Source: Aeromonas sp. RU39B (GTDB taxonomy: Bacteria; Pseudomonadota; Gammaproteobacteria; Enterobacterales; Aeromonadaceae). Taken from it: DNA of 64,000 nucleotides. The position numbers and the translations under genes were made by a program. Shown here in pieces: positions 48,072-57,533 of the stretch. The stretch covers positions 248,001 to 312,000 of the forward strand of contig NZ_FTMJ01000003.1 in NCBI RefSeq assembly GCF_900156095.1. Direction: 5' to 3'. The notes beneath the pieces were generated by a model. It searched no databases. It was not told the DNA's origin and saw nothing but the letters and a program-made list of their open reading frames with translations. Each line of letters starts with the position of its first letter. The first letter of the stretch is position 1.

Positions 48072-50093
48072 TCATAGAACGTCTGTCACAATGCGGGGTG
48101 TGACGAAGATCAGCAGCTCACGTTTTTTGTTTTCACTGACGGTTTTACGAAACAAAATCCCGAGCCCGGGGATGTCGCCGAGCAGCGGCACTTTGCTCAC
48201 ATCACTCTTCACCGTCTGCTGGTAAATACCGCCCAGCACCAAGGTTTCGCCGTTATCCACCAGCACCTGGGTGGTAATGGATTGGGCGTTGATCGAGACC
48301 GCATCCCCGGTTCCGGTCGGGACGGTTTCCCCCTTGGTATCCTGGGTCACGGTCAAATCCAGGATCACCCGGTTATCCGGCGTAATTTGTGGCGTCACTT
48401 TGAGACTGAGCACCGCTTTTTTAAACGTGACCGAGGTAGCGCCGCTGGATGATGACTCCACATAGGGGATTTCAGTCCCCTGCTCAATCATGGCCGGCTT
48501 CTGGTTGGCGGTGGTCACTCTGGGGCTGGCGATAATCTCGGCCTTGCTCTCTTTTTCCAGTGCGGAGAGCTCCAGGTCAAGCAGAGTACCATCAGCCAGT
48601 CTGGCCACTTGAAAGGCCAACGAGCCGGCCGCGTTGGCCACCGGCAGATTGACGTTAAGACGATTGGACACATCACCGCGCGCCGTCGTCGCACCATCGT
48701 TATTACCACTGGCATCATTGCCCTCAATGGTGCCCGAGGTGCTATTGCCGTGGCCGTCATTCTTGGTCACCCCCCAGCGCACCCCCAGCGCCTCGTCATA
48801 ACCGTCATCGATAGTGACCATGCGCGCCTCGATCACCACCTGCCGCACCGGAATATCGAGCAGGCTCAGCATCCGTTTGACGTTATCGATCACCTCGCTG
48901 GTGTCCTTGATAACCAGAATGTTGGTACGCTCATCCAGACTGACCGCCCCGCGCTTGGAGAGCAGCGAGGTTTTTTCAGAAGCGAGCAGGGCCGCCACTT
49001 CGCTTGCCTTGGCATAATTGACCTGCAGGTATTCAGTCACCAAGGGCGCCAGCTCGGCCACCTGATGACGACTCTCCAGTTGCTGCTTCTCACGGGCGGC
49101 CAGCTCTTCGGCCGGCGCCACCAAGAGGATGTTGCCATCGAGCCGGCGATCGAGCCCCTTGACCTTGAGGATCACATCCAGCGCCTGCTCCCACGGCACC
49201 CCATCCAGACGCAGCGTGATATTGCCGGTCACCGAGTCGGTAGTGACCAGATTGAAGTGGTTAAAATCGGCGATAATCTGCAGCACGGTGCGCACCGGCA
49301 CATTCTGAAAATTCAGGGAAATCGGCTTGCCGCCATAGTGGGGGCTGGATGCATCGGCTTGCTTGCGCGCCACCTGAACCACCAGCATCGTTCCCGACTG
49401 GTCGTAGCGATAATCAAAACGACCGTCAATGGCGAGTTCAAACAGGGCATCCTCTCCCTGCCGTGACGCTTCGATACGGGTCACCGGCGTCGCAAAATCG
49501 CGCACATTGAGTACGCTCAGCCACTCCTGCGGCAGGCTGGTGCGGTGCAGACGAACCCGCAGTGTCTGTCCGCTACTTTTCACATCGAGCGCGGCGGCGG
49601 TGCTGTTGAGCTGAACCAGAAACTCCCCCTGCCCCTCCTTGCCACGGCGAAAATCGAGACTGCGCACGCTGTTGAGCACTGGCTTGTCTGCGCCAGCCTG
49701 CGACGGAGCCGCGCTGCCCAGCACGATATCGATAGTCTTCCCCTGCTTCATCACCTGATGGGTCACCGTCGCATCCAGCGCCACCAGCACATCCAGCCCG
49801 CCGGAGACCTTGACCACCTGCACCTTTTCGACACCCGCGCGATTCACCGGCAAGGGATTTTGCTCCAAACGACCATCGGCGCCAGCCAGATGCACTCTAA
49901 GCTGACGACCTCCGCCTTCGCGCAGGTCACGCACCTCATTCACGGCTTCATTGAAATCAAGCGCCAGAACCAGATGATCGCCGCCCACTGGCGTCACCCG
50001 TAGCGCCTGTAGCAGGGGGGCAGCCCACGCGCTCTGGCACACCAGCAGCAAGATGACCGCCCACTTTACGCACCGGATCGTCCCTGTGTTCAT
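48072..50093 (-). CDS. pilQ: Type IV pilus secretin PilQ
   Basis: Forms the outer-membrane channel through which the type IV pilus is extruded. The 673-residue precursor starts with a signal peptide (WAVILLLVCQSAWA), then has one or two AMIN domains (about 30-240), an STN/N0 domain (ISLNFQNVPVRTVLQIIADF), an N1 domain, and the C-terminal secretin domain with VVIEARMVTIDDGY and QTVKSDVSKVPLLGDIPGLG. The sequence between 430 and 490 is Gly/Asn-rich. Last gene of pilMNOPQ. Confidence 0.96.
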   Translation of the reverse strand: MNTGTIRCVKWAVILLLVCQSAWAAPLLQALRVTPVGGDHLVLALDFNEAVNEVRDLREGGGRQLRVHLAGADGRLEQNPLPVNRAGVEKVQVVKVSGGLDVLVALDATVTHQVMKQGKTIDIVLGSAAPSQAGADKPVLNSVRSLDFRRGKEGQGEFLVQLNSTAAALDVKSSGQTLRVRLHRTSLPQEWLSVLNVRDFATPVTRIEASRQGEDALFELAIDGRFDYRYDQSGTMLVVQVARKQADASSPHYGGKPISLNFQNVPVRTVLQIIADFNHFNLVTTDSVTGNITLRLDGVPWEQALDVILKVKGLDRRLDGNILLVAPAEELAAREKQQLESRHQVAELAPLVTEYLQVNYAKASEVAALLASEKTSLLSKRGAVSLDERTNILVIKDTSEVIDNVKRMLSLLDIPVRQVVIEARMVTIDDGYDEALGVRWGVTKNDGHGNSTSGTIEGNDASGNNDGATTARGDVSNRLNVNLPVANAAGSLAFQVARLADGTLLDLELSALEKESKAEIIASPRVTTANQKPAMIEQGTEIPYVESSSSGATSVTFKKAVLSLKVTPQITPDNRVILDLTVTQDTKGETVPTGTGDAVSINAQSITTQVLVDNGETLVLGGIYQQTVKSDVSKVPLLGDIPGLGILFRKTVSENKKRELLIFVTPRIVTDVL

Positions 50094-50106
50094 GATGCTC
50101 CCAGCC

Positions 50107-50622
50107 TCAAGATTGTTTATCGCCGGTCGTCATGACCAGCTGTGTCTGTCGCGATACCCAGCATCCCTTGCCATCAGGGACCGTCTCTTCCAGCGCCACT
50201 GAATTTGCTGTAATCGCCGTGATCACCCCATGATGCAGCCCCAGTTTCTGCCCCTTCCCGACCTTGACCACCCGGCCGTCGGGCGTACCAATCAGAGCCC
50301 ATAGCTCCCCGCTGCGGGCCAGCGATCCCGTCATCACCAAGTTCTCCAGGGCGTACTGCTCCAGCGGTTGTCTGGGGCCATCCGCCGCGCGCTGCTGACA
50401 TTCCGGCTTGCCTTGCTCACTGCTACGCTGCTCCGGTTTGGGTTCAATAAACGGGCTGCGTTCGCGCTGTGCGGTATAGGGCAGCGGCTCGAACGAGGTG
50501 GCGACCGGCAAGGGTTCGATGGGGGCAGCAGGTCTGGCCCTGACCTCTGCCAGATAGCGGTCAAGATCGTCACTCTGCTGACAGCCGGTCAGCAGCAGGC
50601 AGAGCAGCCATGTGCGTCTCAT
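50107..50622 (-). CDS. pilP: Type IV pilus lipoprotein PilP
   Basis: Inner-membrane lipoprotein that links the PilNO subcomplex to the PilQ secretin. The 171-residue precursor has a lipobox LTGC at residues 11-14 with the lipid-bearing Cys14. The N-terminal part is flexible and Pro-rich; the C-terminal beta domain contains MTGSLARSGELWALI and VGKGQKLGLHHGVITAI. It overlaps pilO by four bases. Confidence 0.93.
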   Translation of the reverse strand: MRRTWLLCLLLTGCQQSDDLDRYLAEVRARPAAPIEPLPVATSFEPLPYTAQRERSPFIEPKPEQRSSEQGKPECQQRAADGPRQPLEQYALENLVMTGSLARSGELWALIGTPDGRVVKVGKGQKLGLHHGVITAITANSVALEETVPDGKGCWVSRQTQLVMTTGDKQS

Positions 50623-51230
50623 GGCTTCTTCTCCGGACGTTTTTTCTTGGCATCCTGACCGTTGTAGCGATAGGTCTTGGCCAGCATGTTCATGGTGAGC
50701 TGCTCACTCTCTTTGCCCACCGCCAGCGTGAAATTCTCGAGAATGACAATGCGCGGCAGGGCAGCCAGCGCCGCGGTGAACTGCCCCAGTTGGTGATAAC
50801 TGCCCGCAACCTCGATACGCATGGGCAGTTCGGTTGAAAACTCATGCTCCACCTCAGGCTCCCAGTTGATGCGGTGCAGCGCCAGCCCGCTGTTGGCGGC
50901 GATAAAGCTGATGTCATCGAGCAGCCCTGCCACCTCGCTGGTGTTAGGCAGTTGCCGTAGCTGGGTGTCAACTCGCCTAGCCAACTCATTCATCTGCGCC
51001 CGATAAGCCGGGAGACTTGCCGCCAGCCGCGCCTTCCCCTCAAGCTGGGCGCGCAGCTCACGCTCCTGAGCCTCGGCTTTACTCAATTGCCCCAGTGAAT
51101 CAGCCACCAGCAGATAGTAGAGACCGCCTGCAAGCAGCAGACACAACACCAGGAGCAACAGCACCTTGGCTGACCTTGGCCAGCTGCCCACTTCGCTAAA
51201 ATCGAGTTCATTGAGCTGCTGCAGGTTCAT
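50619..51230 (-). CDS. pilO: Type IV pilus assembly protein PilO
   Basis: Inner-membrane protein that dimerises with PilN and joins PilM to PilP. The 203-residue protein has one membrane span (VLLLLVLCLLLAGGLYYLLV, about 24-43), a coiled coil (about 50-95) and a ferredoxin-like periplasmic domain (PMRIEVAGSYHQLGQFTAAL). It overlaps pilN by 23 bases. Confidence 0.93.
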   Translation of the reverse strand: MNLQQLNELDFSEVGSWPRSAKVLLLLVLCLLLAGGLYYLLVADSLGQLSKAEAQERELRAQLEGKARLAASLPAYRAQMNELARRVDTQLRQLPNTSEVAGLLDDISFIAANSGLALHRINWEPEVEHEFSTELPMRIEVAGSYHQLGQFTAALAALPRIVILENFTLAVGKESEQLTMNMLAKTYRYNGQDAKKKRPEKKP

Positions 51231-51789
51231 GATGACCTCCGCTCTTTAGCTGCCCAAGAACTTGGAATTGAACGGAAAATTGGCTGAGCGCCACCGGCGC
51301 CCGGTCGCTGGCAAAGATGGTGCTGATGCGCGATTGCCCGAGCCAGCCGGTGCCATCGATTTGCCGCAGCATGTCCGCCACCCGGCCGTAGGCCTCGGTC
51401 TTGCCGGTGATGTCCGTGCGCGCCCCTTGTAGCTGTAATTGGCCAAGATAGACACCGTTCGGCACCAGATGTGGCAGCTCGCTGAAAATACGCACAGGCA
51501 GATTGCGCCGCCGCTGCAGCTCATCGATCAGGTTCATCCGCGCCAGCAGCGCCGTCTTGGCTTCGCGAATGCGGGCAATGTCGGCAAGCTGTCCATCCAG
51601 AGTCTGGATCTCCTGCTGCAGGCGCTGGTTACGGACTTGCTGACGGGCAATTAACTCATTCACCAGCATGTTGCCGGCCAGCACGGCGCCTGATGTCAGC
51701 AGCAGGCAACCGGCCATTAGCAGAGCAAATTCCCGTTTTTGTCTGGCAGCCACCTGCTGGCGCCAGGGCAGCAGGTTTATCGCGGACAT
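51208..51789 (-). CDS. pilN: Type IV pilus assembly protein PilN
   Basis: Starts MSAINLLPWRQQ, the conserved cytoplasmic INLLPWR tail that inserts in PilM, followed by a membrane span (LLMAGCLLLTSGAVLAGNML), a coiled coil and a periplasmic domain. 193 residues, normal length. Overlaps pilM by 13 bases. Confidence 0.95.
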   Translation of the reverse strand: MSAINLLPWRQQVAARQKREFALLMAGCLLLTSGAVLAGNMLVNELIARQQVRNQRLQQEIQTLDGQLADIARIREAKTALLARMNLIDELQRRRNLPVRIFSELPHLVPNGVYLGQLQLQGARTDITGKTEAYGRVADMLRQIDGTGWLGQSRISTIFASDRAPVALSQFSVQFQVLGQLKSGGHHEPAAAQ

Positions 51790-52838
51790 GGGATAAAGCT
51801 CCGTAGGGCCAACCCGAAGGCGGTCATGAATCGGGGCCCCTGACCGGCCAATGGCAGCGACTCACCGGCAAACAGGGCAAACGGGTCGGGATGCAGCACC
51901 TCAATGCCCAGTTCAGCCGTGAGCATGGCGGGTAGTTCCGGCATCAGGCTGCCACCACCACAGAGCACCAGCGTGCCCAACTCGCGAAAACTCGAGGCGC
52001 TGCAAAACAGCTGACTATTGCGGCGGATATGTTGCAGCAAGGCGTTGACGTGGGGGCCGGTAACATCCTGCTCGTGGTGATCCGGCAGGTTGTAGCGCAG
52101 CTTGGCCTGCTCGGCCTCGTCGAGGGGCAAGTTATAAAAAGTTGCAATCGACTGGGTATAGTTGTCGCCACCAAAGTTTTGCAGGCGGGAGTAGATCACC
52201 TCGCCGCGCACCATGGCGGCAAAGCTGAGCGTGGTCGCCCCCACATCCAGCAGTGCGACCACCTTGCCTTCTGCCGCCAACTCCGGGTAGCAGGCCAGCA
52301 CGGCGCGCCCCAGTGCATGAGTCGCCACATCGACGACACGGGTTTGCCAACCAGCTTCGGCCAATGCCATCACCCGGCCATTGATACTCTCGGTGCGTGC
52401 GGCGCTGAGCAGCACTTCATGGCGCGCCGGATCGTTGGGACTCGGACCCAGCACCTCATAGTCAATGCTCACCTCATCGAGAGGAAACGGGATAAGCTGC
52501 TCGGCCTCAAGCTGAACCCGGGTGCCCAGATCGCTCCCGTCAAGCTCGCGCTCGAGCTGCAAAACCCGGCTAAAAACGTGCGAGCCACTGACAGCGGTGG
52601 CCGCCAGCGAACCAGAGTGGCGCAGCAAACTGCGCAGCGACTTGAGTGCACCACCGACCCGCTCGATGTCTTGCAACTGATGCTCGACCAGCGCCCCTTT
52701 GGGGGTTGCTACTTCCACCGCGCTCTCGATGGCAAATTTGCCTGCTCGCCCCGCCAGGGTTACTGCCTTGAGGGTGTGCGTCCCGAAATCGACCCCGACC
52801 AGTCCAAGCAAGGCCCTCTCACGAAAGAGTCCCAGCAT
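51777..52838 (-). CDS. pilM: Type IV pilus assembly ATPase-like protein PilM
   Basis: An actin/FtsA-like cytoplasmic protein that anchors the alignment subcomplex. 353 residues, with the phosphate-1 loop VGVDFGTHTLKAVTL, phosphate-2 VVALLDVGATTLSFAAM and the adenosine motif LVLCGGGSLMPEL. First gene of pilMNOPQ, divergent from mrcA with about 215 bases between, as in related genera. Confidence 0.96.
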   Translation of the reverse strand: MLGLFRERALLGLVGVDFGTHTLKAVTLAGRAGKFAIESAVEVATPKGALVEHQLQDIERVGGALKSLRSLLRHSGSLAATAVSGSHVFSRVLQLERELDGSDLGTRVQLEAEQLIPFPLDEVSIDYEVLGPSPNDPARHEVLLSAARTESINGRVMALAEAGWQTRVVDVATHALGRAVLACYPELAAEGKVVALLDVGATTLSFAAMVRGEVIYSRLQNFGGDNYTQSIATFYNLPLDEAEQAKLRYNLPDHHEQDVTGPHVNALLQHIRRNSQLFCSASSFRELGTLVLCGGGSLMPELPAMLTAELGIEVLHPDPFALFAGESLPLAGQGPRFMTAFGLALRSFIPCPR

Positions 52839-52982
52839 GACTGTTGATATCCTTATCTATTGATTTTTCAGTCTAAGACAGGAATCGCGGATTAGACAGG
52901 CAGCGGGGTAATGAGCCATCACAAAGGGGGCTGATATCACAAAAGCATCCCGATACCATCTGGACCATGCAGGGGAAAAGCG

Positions 52983-53012
52983 TCGATTTCCCCCCTTTAA
53001 AAAAGCTATACT
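52983..53012 (+). promoter_or_regulatory. Likely mrcA promoter
   Basis: TATACT (53007-53012) is a good -10 box; TCGATT (52983-52988), 18 bases away, is a weak -35. The start site would be near 53019, upstream of the ATG at 53055. Confidence 0.4.
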
Positions 53013-53054
53013 CTGCCCCCGTTGGCCAAATTTAATACGACCGGTAATCTCCCC

Positions 53055-55538
53055 ATGCTGAAATGGCTTATGCGCCTGATGTTCGCCGGGTTGCTTTGTG
53101 TAGCACTCGGTGCTGCCGGGCTGCTCGGTATCTACTTCTACATCAAACCCCAGCTGCCTGATGTCAGCTCCCTGAAGGATGTGCAACTCGCCACCCCGAT
53201 GCGGGTTTATAGCCGCGATGGCGAACTGATGGCCCAATACGGCGAAGTTCGTCGCATCCCGCTAAAACTCAGCGAGATTCCCCAGCCGATGATCGATGCG
53301 GTGCTCTCCACCGAAGATGCCCGTTTCTATGAGCACCCGGGGATCGACCCCATCGGTATTTTGCGAGCTGCCATTGCGGTTGCCGCCTCAGGTCATGCCA
53401 GTCAGGGTGCCAGTACCATCACCCAACAGGTGGCGCGTAACTTCTTCCTGACCAACGAGAAGACCATCATCCGTAAGGTCAAAGAGGTCTTTTTGGCTTG
53501 GCGTATCGAGCAGAATCTATCGAAAGATGAGATCCTCGAGCTCTATCTGAACAAGATCCCGCTTGGCTACCGCGCCTATGGTGTTGGGGCTGCGGCTCAG
53601 GTTTACTTCGGCAAGACCGTCGATCAGCTAAGCCTTGATGAAATTGCCATCATCGCCGGGCTGCCCAAGGCGCCGTCCCTGCTTAACCCGATCCGCTCCC
53701 CCGAGCGGTCGTTTGATCGCCGTAACGTGGTGCTTGGCCGGATGCTCGACACGGGCAAAATTACCCAATCCCAGTACGACGAATTCTCCAAAAAACCGGT
53801 GGTTGCCCGCTTTCACGGCGCCGAAATGACCCTCTACGCACCCTATCTCGGTGAGATGGTGCGCCAGAAGATGGTCGATCAGTTTGGTGAAGAGGCCTAC
53901 ACCATGGGTCTTAATATCACCACCACGGTCACCGCCAAGAACCAGAAGGCCGCCCGTGATGGGCTGCTCAAGGGGCTGCTCGACTACGATATGCGTCACG
54001 GCTATCGCGGTCCGGAAAAACAGCTGTGGCAACATGGGGAAGCGCCTTGGGGCACAGAGCAGTTGCTCAACTATCTCGCCAAGCAGCCCTCCTACAACCC
54101 ACTGATCCCGGCCGTCGTCACGGCGCTCGACGATCGCAGTGCCGAAGTGCTGCTCAAAGATGGCCGCCAGGGTGAACTGGACTGGAACGCCATCAAGTGG
54201 GCTCGCGCCTTTATCAGTGACTCCCGCATGGGGCCGGCCCTGCGCAGTGCACGTGAGGCACTCAAAGTCGGTGCCCAGATCTGGGTTCGCGAAGAGGGTG
54301 AACGTCTGGTGCTTGGCCAGATCCCTGATGCCAACGCCGCGCTGGTTGCCCTCAACCCGCACAACGGGGCGGTTGAAGGACTGGTGGGTGGTTTTAGCTT
54401 CGAGCTCTCCAAGTTCAACCGGGTTGAACAGGCGCGCCGCCAGATCGGCTCCAATATCAAGCCGTTCCTCTATGCCACCGGCCTGGAGCATGGCTACACC
54501 CTGGCCTCGCTGATTAACGATGCCCCGATCAACCAGTGGGATGCCTCGTCCGGCAAGGCCTGGCAGCCGAAGAACTCACCGGCTATCTATGAAGGCCCGC
54601 TGCCGCTGCGCCAAGGGCTGGCCAAATCGAAGAACGTCATGTCGGTGCGCCTGCTGCGCGCCATCGGCATCAGCACCTTTGTCGATAGCCTGTCACGCTT
54701 TGGTTTCCCGCGTGATCAGATTGCCCCCTACGAGCCGCTGGCTCTGGGCGCCGCCGAATTCACCCCGATGGAAGTGGTGCGTGGCTATGCCGCTTTTGCC
54801 AACGGCGGTCATTTAGTGACGCCCTACTTCATCGACAAGGTCACCGACAACAACGGAACTGTGCTGTTTGAAGCTAAACCCAGCGTCACCTGCCCAAGCT
54901 GCGACGCGGCTCTACTGGCCCTGGGTGGCAACCCGCAACAGGTCAGTGGCGCCGATGCCACTCAACCGCTCGACAGCATGGCGACAGGTCCCTGCACTCC
55001 GCCAGCCGACGGCGCCAGCTGCGCACCGGCCGCCGTCTCGCCGGAGAGTGCCTTCCTGATCGCCGATACACTTAAGAGTGCCATCTGGGGTGGTAACGGC
55101 TGGCACGGAACCGCTGGACGTGCAGGCACCGATCTGCGCCGCCACGATATCGCCGGTAAGACTGGTACCACCAACGAGGCGCGCGACCTGTGGTTCTCGG
55201 GCTTTACCCCCAATCTGGTGGCCACTGCCTGGATCGGCTTTGATAATCACCAGCGCTCGCTGGGCGCCGGTGCCTTTGGTGGCAACACCGCCCTGCCGAT
55301 CTGGAGCGAATTCATGAAAGTGGCGCTCAAGGATGTGCCCGAGCAGGAGATGGCCAAACCGGCTGACATCATCTCGGTACAGGTGGATCAGGAGACCGGG
55401 CTACTCAGTCGTGGTGGTGGTTATAGCGAGTTCTTCAAGCAGGGCACCGAGCCGACCCGCTATGGCGAACCGGCGGCAACCCCCAGCGACCCCTTCTCAG
55501 GCGGCGGCGAGAATATCTCGACTGACGATCTGTTCTGA
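53055..55538 (+). CDS. mrcA: Penicillin-binding protein 1A
   Basis: Bifunctional peptidoglycan synthase in the inner membrane. The 827-residue protein has an N-terminal membrane anchor, a glycosyltransferase domain with catalytic Glu87 in STEDARFYEHPG, an OB-like insert, and a transpeptidase domain with SxxK in RQIGSNIKPFLY, SxN in AKSKNVMS and KTG in IAGKTGTTNEARD. A Cys/Pro-rich insertion (TCPSCDAALLALG, CTPPADGASC) before the KTG motif contains four cysteines, a feature of vibrio/aeromonad forms as far as I recall. The ATG at 53055 is chosen; a TTG at 53022 is too close to the promoter. Divergent from pilM. Confidence 0.94.
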   Translation: MLKWLMRLMFAGLLCVALGAAGLLGIYFYIKPQLPDVSSLKDVQLATPMRVYSRDGELMAQYGEVRRIPLKLSEIPQPMIDAVLSTEDARFYEHPGIDPIGILRAAIAVAASGHASQGASTITQQVARNFFLTNEKTIIRKVKEVFLAWRIEQNLSKDEILELYLNKIPLGYRAYGVGAAAQVYFGKTVDQLSLDEIAIIAGLPKAPSLLNPIRSPERSFDRRNVVLGRMLDTGKITQSQYDEFSKKPVVARFHGAEMTLYAPYLGEMVRQKMVDQFGEEAYTMGLNITTTVTAKNQKAARDGLLKGLLDYDMRHGYRGPEKQLWQHGEAPWGTEQLLNYLAKQPSYNPLIPAVVTALDDRSAEVLLKDGRQGELDWNAIKWARAFISDSRMGPALRSAREALKVGAQIWVREEGERLVLGQIPDANAALVALNPHNGAVEGLVGGFSFELSKFNRVEQARRQIGSNIKPFLYATGLEHGYTLASLINDAPINQWDASSGKAWQPKNSPAIYEGPLPLRQGLAKSKNVMSVRLLRAIGISTFVDSLSRFGFPRDQIAPYEPLALGAAEFTPMEVVRGYAAFANGGHLVTPYFIDKVTDNNGTVLFEAKPSVTCPSCDAALLALGGNPQQVSGADATQPLDSMATGPCTPPADGASCAPAAVSPESAFLIADTLKSAIWGGNGWHGTAGRAGTDLRRHDIAGKTGTTNEARDLWFSGFTPNLVATAWIGFDNHQRSLGAGAFGGNTALPIWSEFMKVALKDVPEQEMAKPADIISVQVDQETGLLSRGGGYSEFFKQGTEPTRYGEPAATPSDPFSGGGENISTDDLF

Positions 55539-55552
55539 TAACGACGATGTGG

Positions 55553-55585
55553 AAAAAATGGCGGGATTATCCCGCCATTTTTGTT
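55553..55585. terminator. Bidirectional terminator between mrcA and oxyR
   Basis: ATGGCGGGA and TCCCGCCAT pair perfectly around TTA. Five T residues follow on the plus strand and six on the minus strand. The oxyR stop codon falls inside the hairpin. Confidence 0.85.
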
Positions 55586-56463
55586 TTGATCAGCATGGCA
55601 ATGCGCGCCGCCAGCTCATTAAAACAGGGGCGTCGCACCGAGTAGTGACGATAGAGCAGTGAGATGGTCCGGCTCGGTACCGGATTGATGACAGGACGAT
55701 AGCTGACGCCCCCCTCTTCGCGCCCCGGCACCGCCAGCTGCGGGATCAGTGTCATGCCGTTACCGGCTGCCACCATGTTGCGCAGCGTCTCAAGACTGGT
55801 GCCCTTAAAGCGTTCATCCTCACCGACACCCGCCGCAAAGCAGAAACCGAGCGCCTGATCGCGCAAGCAGTGGCCGTCCGAGAGCATCAACAGACGCTGC
55901 CCTTCGAGCGCATCAAACGGCACCTTCCCATGGGTCGCCAGCGAACTGTTTTGCGGCACGGCCAACCACATCGACTCCTGGTAGAGCGGGATAGCGCCAA
56001 AGCCTTCCATACCTTCGGTTTCGGCCAGGATCAGGCAATCGAGCTCGCCGTCGTCGAGCCGCTTGAGCAGCTGATGGGTCTGCTCTTCATAAAGAAAGAA
56101 GTCGAGGCGGGGGAAATGTTGCCGCAGATCCTGAATGATATGAGGCAGCAGGTAAGGACCAACGGTTGGGATCAAACCGATGTGGATCTCGCCGGACATG
56201 GGCTCGGCAAAGTTCTGGGCTATCACCTTGAGCTCGCGTACTTCACGCAGCACCCGCCGCGCCTGGGCCGCCATCGCCTCACCAGCTGGCGTAAACAGCA
56301 CCTTGCGTGAGGTGCGTTCAATCAGGATCACCCCCAGCTCATTTTCCAGCTTCTGGATCTGACCGCTCAGGGTCGGCTGACTGACAAAACAGCGTTCGGC
56401 TGCTTTGCGAAAGTGTTTCTCCTCTTCCAGCGCGACCAGATATTCAAGATCTCGCAGATTCAT
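55567..56463 (-). CDS. oxyR: Hydrogen peroxide sensor-regulator OxyR
   Basis: LysR-type activator of the peroxide response. The 298-residue protein starts MNLRDLEYLVALEEEKHF; its N-terminal helix-turn-helix is KAAERCFVSQPTLSGQIQKL, and the redox pair is Cys199 and Cys208 in SDGHCLRDQALGFCF, the same numbers as in E. coli. The start at 56463 is preferred over two nearby upstream ATGs. The gene directly upstream is yaaA, itself an OxyR-regulated gene in E. coli. Confidence 0.95.
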   Translation of the reverse strand: MNLRDLEYLVALEEEKHFRKAAERCFVSQPTLSGQIQKLENELGVILIERTSRKVLFTPAGEAMAAQARRVLREVRELKVIAQNFAEPMSGEIHIGLIPTVGPYLLPHIIQDLRQHFPRLDFFLYEEQTHQLLKRLDDGELDCLILAETEGMEGFGAIPLYQESMWLAVPQNSSLATHGKVPFDALEGQRLLMLSDGHCLRDQALGFCFAAGVGEDERFKGTSLETLRNMVAAGNGMTLIPQLAVPGREEGGVSYRPVINPVPSRTISLLYRHYSVRRPCFNELAARIAMLIKTKMAG

Positions 56464-56570
56464 GCTCATCACCATCCTGCCTGTGATCGGGGCGCCCAGC
56501 ATGCCCAATAATGGCACGAGGAACAACCGGCAGCATGCTAGGACGCAGGAAGAAAGGGTGAAAAAAAGAC

Positions 56571-56601
56571 AAAAAAAAGCCGACGTCGTCCTGACATCGG
56601 C
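56571..56601 (-). terminator. Terminator of yaaA
   Basis: On the minus strand GCCGATGTC pairs with GACGTCGGC (one G-U pair) around AGGAC and eight T residues follow. It separates yaaA from oxyR. Confidence 0.85.
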
Positions 56602-56674
56602 CCTCAAGAAAGTGCTTACAACAGAGGATTCATATACTCAGACCAAGGATCCGGCGAATGAGTTCCCCATTAAT

Positions 56675-57451
56675 TCAATTTTTTTCTTCCCGCTTGAATA
56701 TCAGGCTATCAGCCGTGGACTCTTGCGGAACAAAGTAGTACCCCTCGCTGGAGAACTCAGCGAGTTGTTCGACCCGGGTCAGTCGCTCTTGCAAGATCCA
56801 GCGCGCCATCATGCCGCGCGCCTTCTTGGCGTAAAAACTGATGATTTTGTACTGACCGTTCTTGCCATCCTTGAATACCGGCGTGACCACCCGCCCCTTG
56901 AGCCCGGCCGGTCGCACCGATTTGAAATACTCCTCGGAGGCAAGGTTGATCAGCACCTCGTCCCCCTGTTCAGCCAGTGCCTGATTGAGCTTATCGGTGA
57001 TGATATCGCCCCAGAAGGCGTAGAGATCGCGGCCACGTGGATTATCAAGCCGGATCCCCATCTCCAGCCTATAGGGCATCATCAGATCGAGCGGTCGCAG
57101 CACCCCATACAACCCGGAGAGAATACGCAGATGCTGCTGGCTGTGAGCCAAGTCGGCCTCGCTAAAGCTCTCGACCGCCAACCCGGTGTAAACATCGCCC
57201 TTGAAGGCCAGCATCGCCTGACGAGCGCTATCGAGCGTGAAGTCAGGTTGCCACTGGGCATAACGAGCCGCATTAAGGCCCGCCAGCTTATCGCTGATCT
57301 TCATCAAGGAGCCGATCTCGGACGGCGCCAGCTGACGAGCCCGCTCAATCAGCACTTGGGAGTGATCCAGCAGCTCGGGTTGAGTAAAGGTTCGGGTCTG
57401 CAGGGGAGATTCGTAATCCAGCGTTTTTGCCGGAGAGACAACAATCAGCAT
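56675..57451 (-). CDS. yaaA: Peroxide stress protein YaaA
   Basis: A 258-residue DUF328 protein that limits free iron and oxidative DNA damage during peroxide stress. It starts [17 protein letters not shown] and has [41 protein letters not shown] and [13 protein letters not shown], matching E. coli YaaA in length and order. The ATG at 57451 is chosen by homology. Its place upstream of oxyR on the same strand ties target and regulator together. Confidence 0.95.
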   Translation of the reverse strand: MLIVVSPAKTLDYESPLQTRTFTQPELLDHSQVLIERARQLAPSEIGSLMKISDKLAGLNAARYAQWQPDFTLDSARQAMLAFKGDVYTGLAVESFSEADLAHSQQHLRILSGLYGVLRPLDLMMPYRLEMGIRLDNPRGRDLYAFWGDIITDKLNQALAEQGDEVLINLASEEYFKSVRPAGLKGRVVTPVFKDGKNGQYKIISFYAKKARGMMARWILQERLTRVEQLAEFSSEGYYFVPQESTADSLIFKREEKN

Positions 57452-57533
57452 AGGGCTCCTCACACAACGGCCTGTTTACCGCAGGTTAACATGTTCTCTG
57501 CCAGCTGGCAGCCACACTGAGCGGCCGCCCAGA

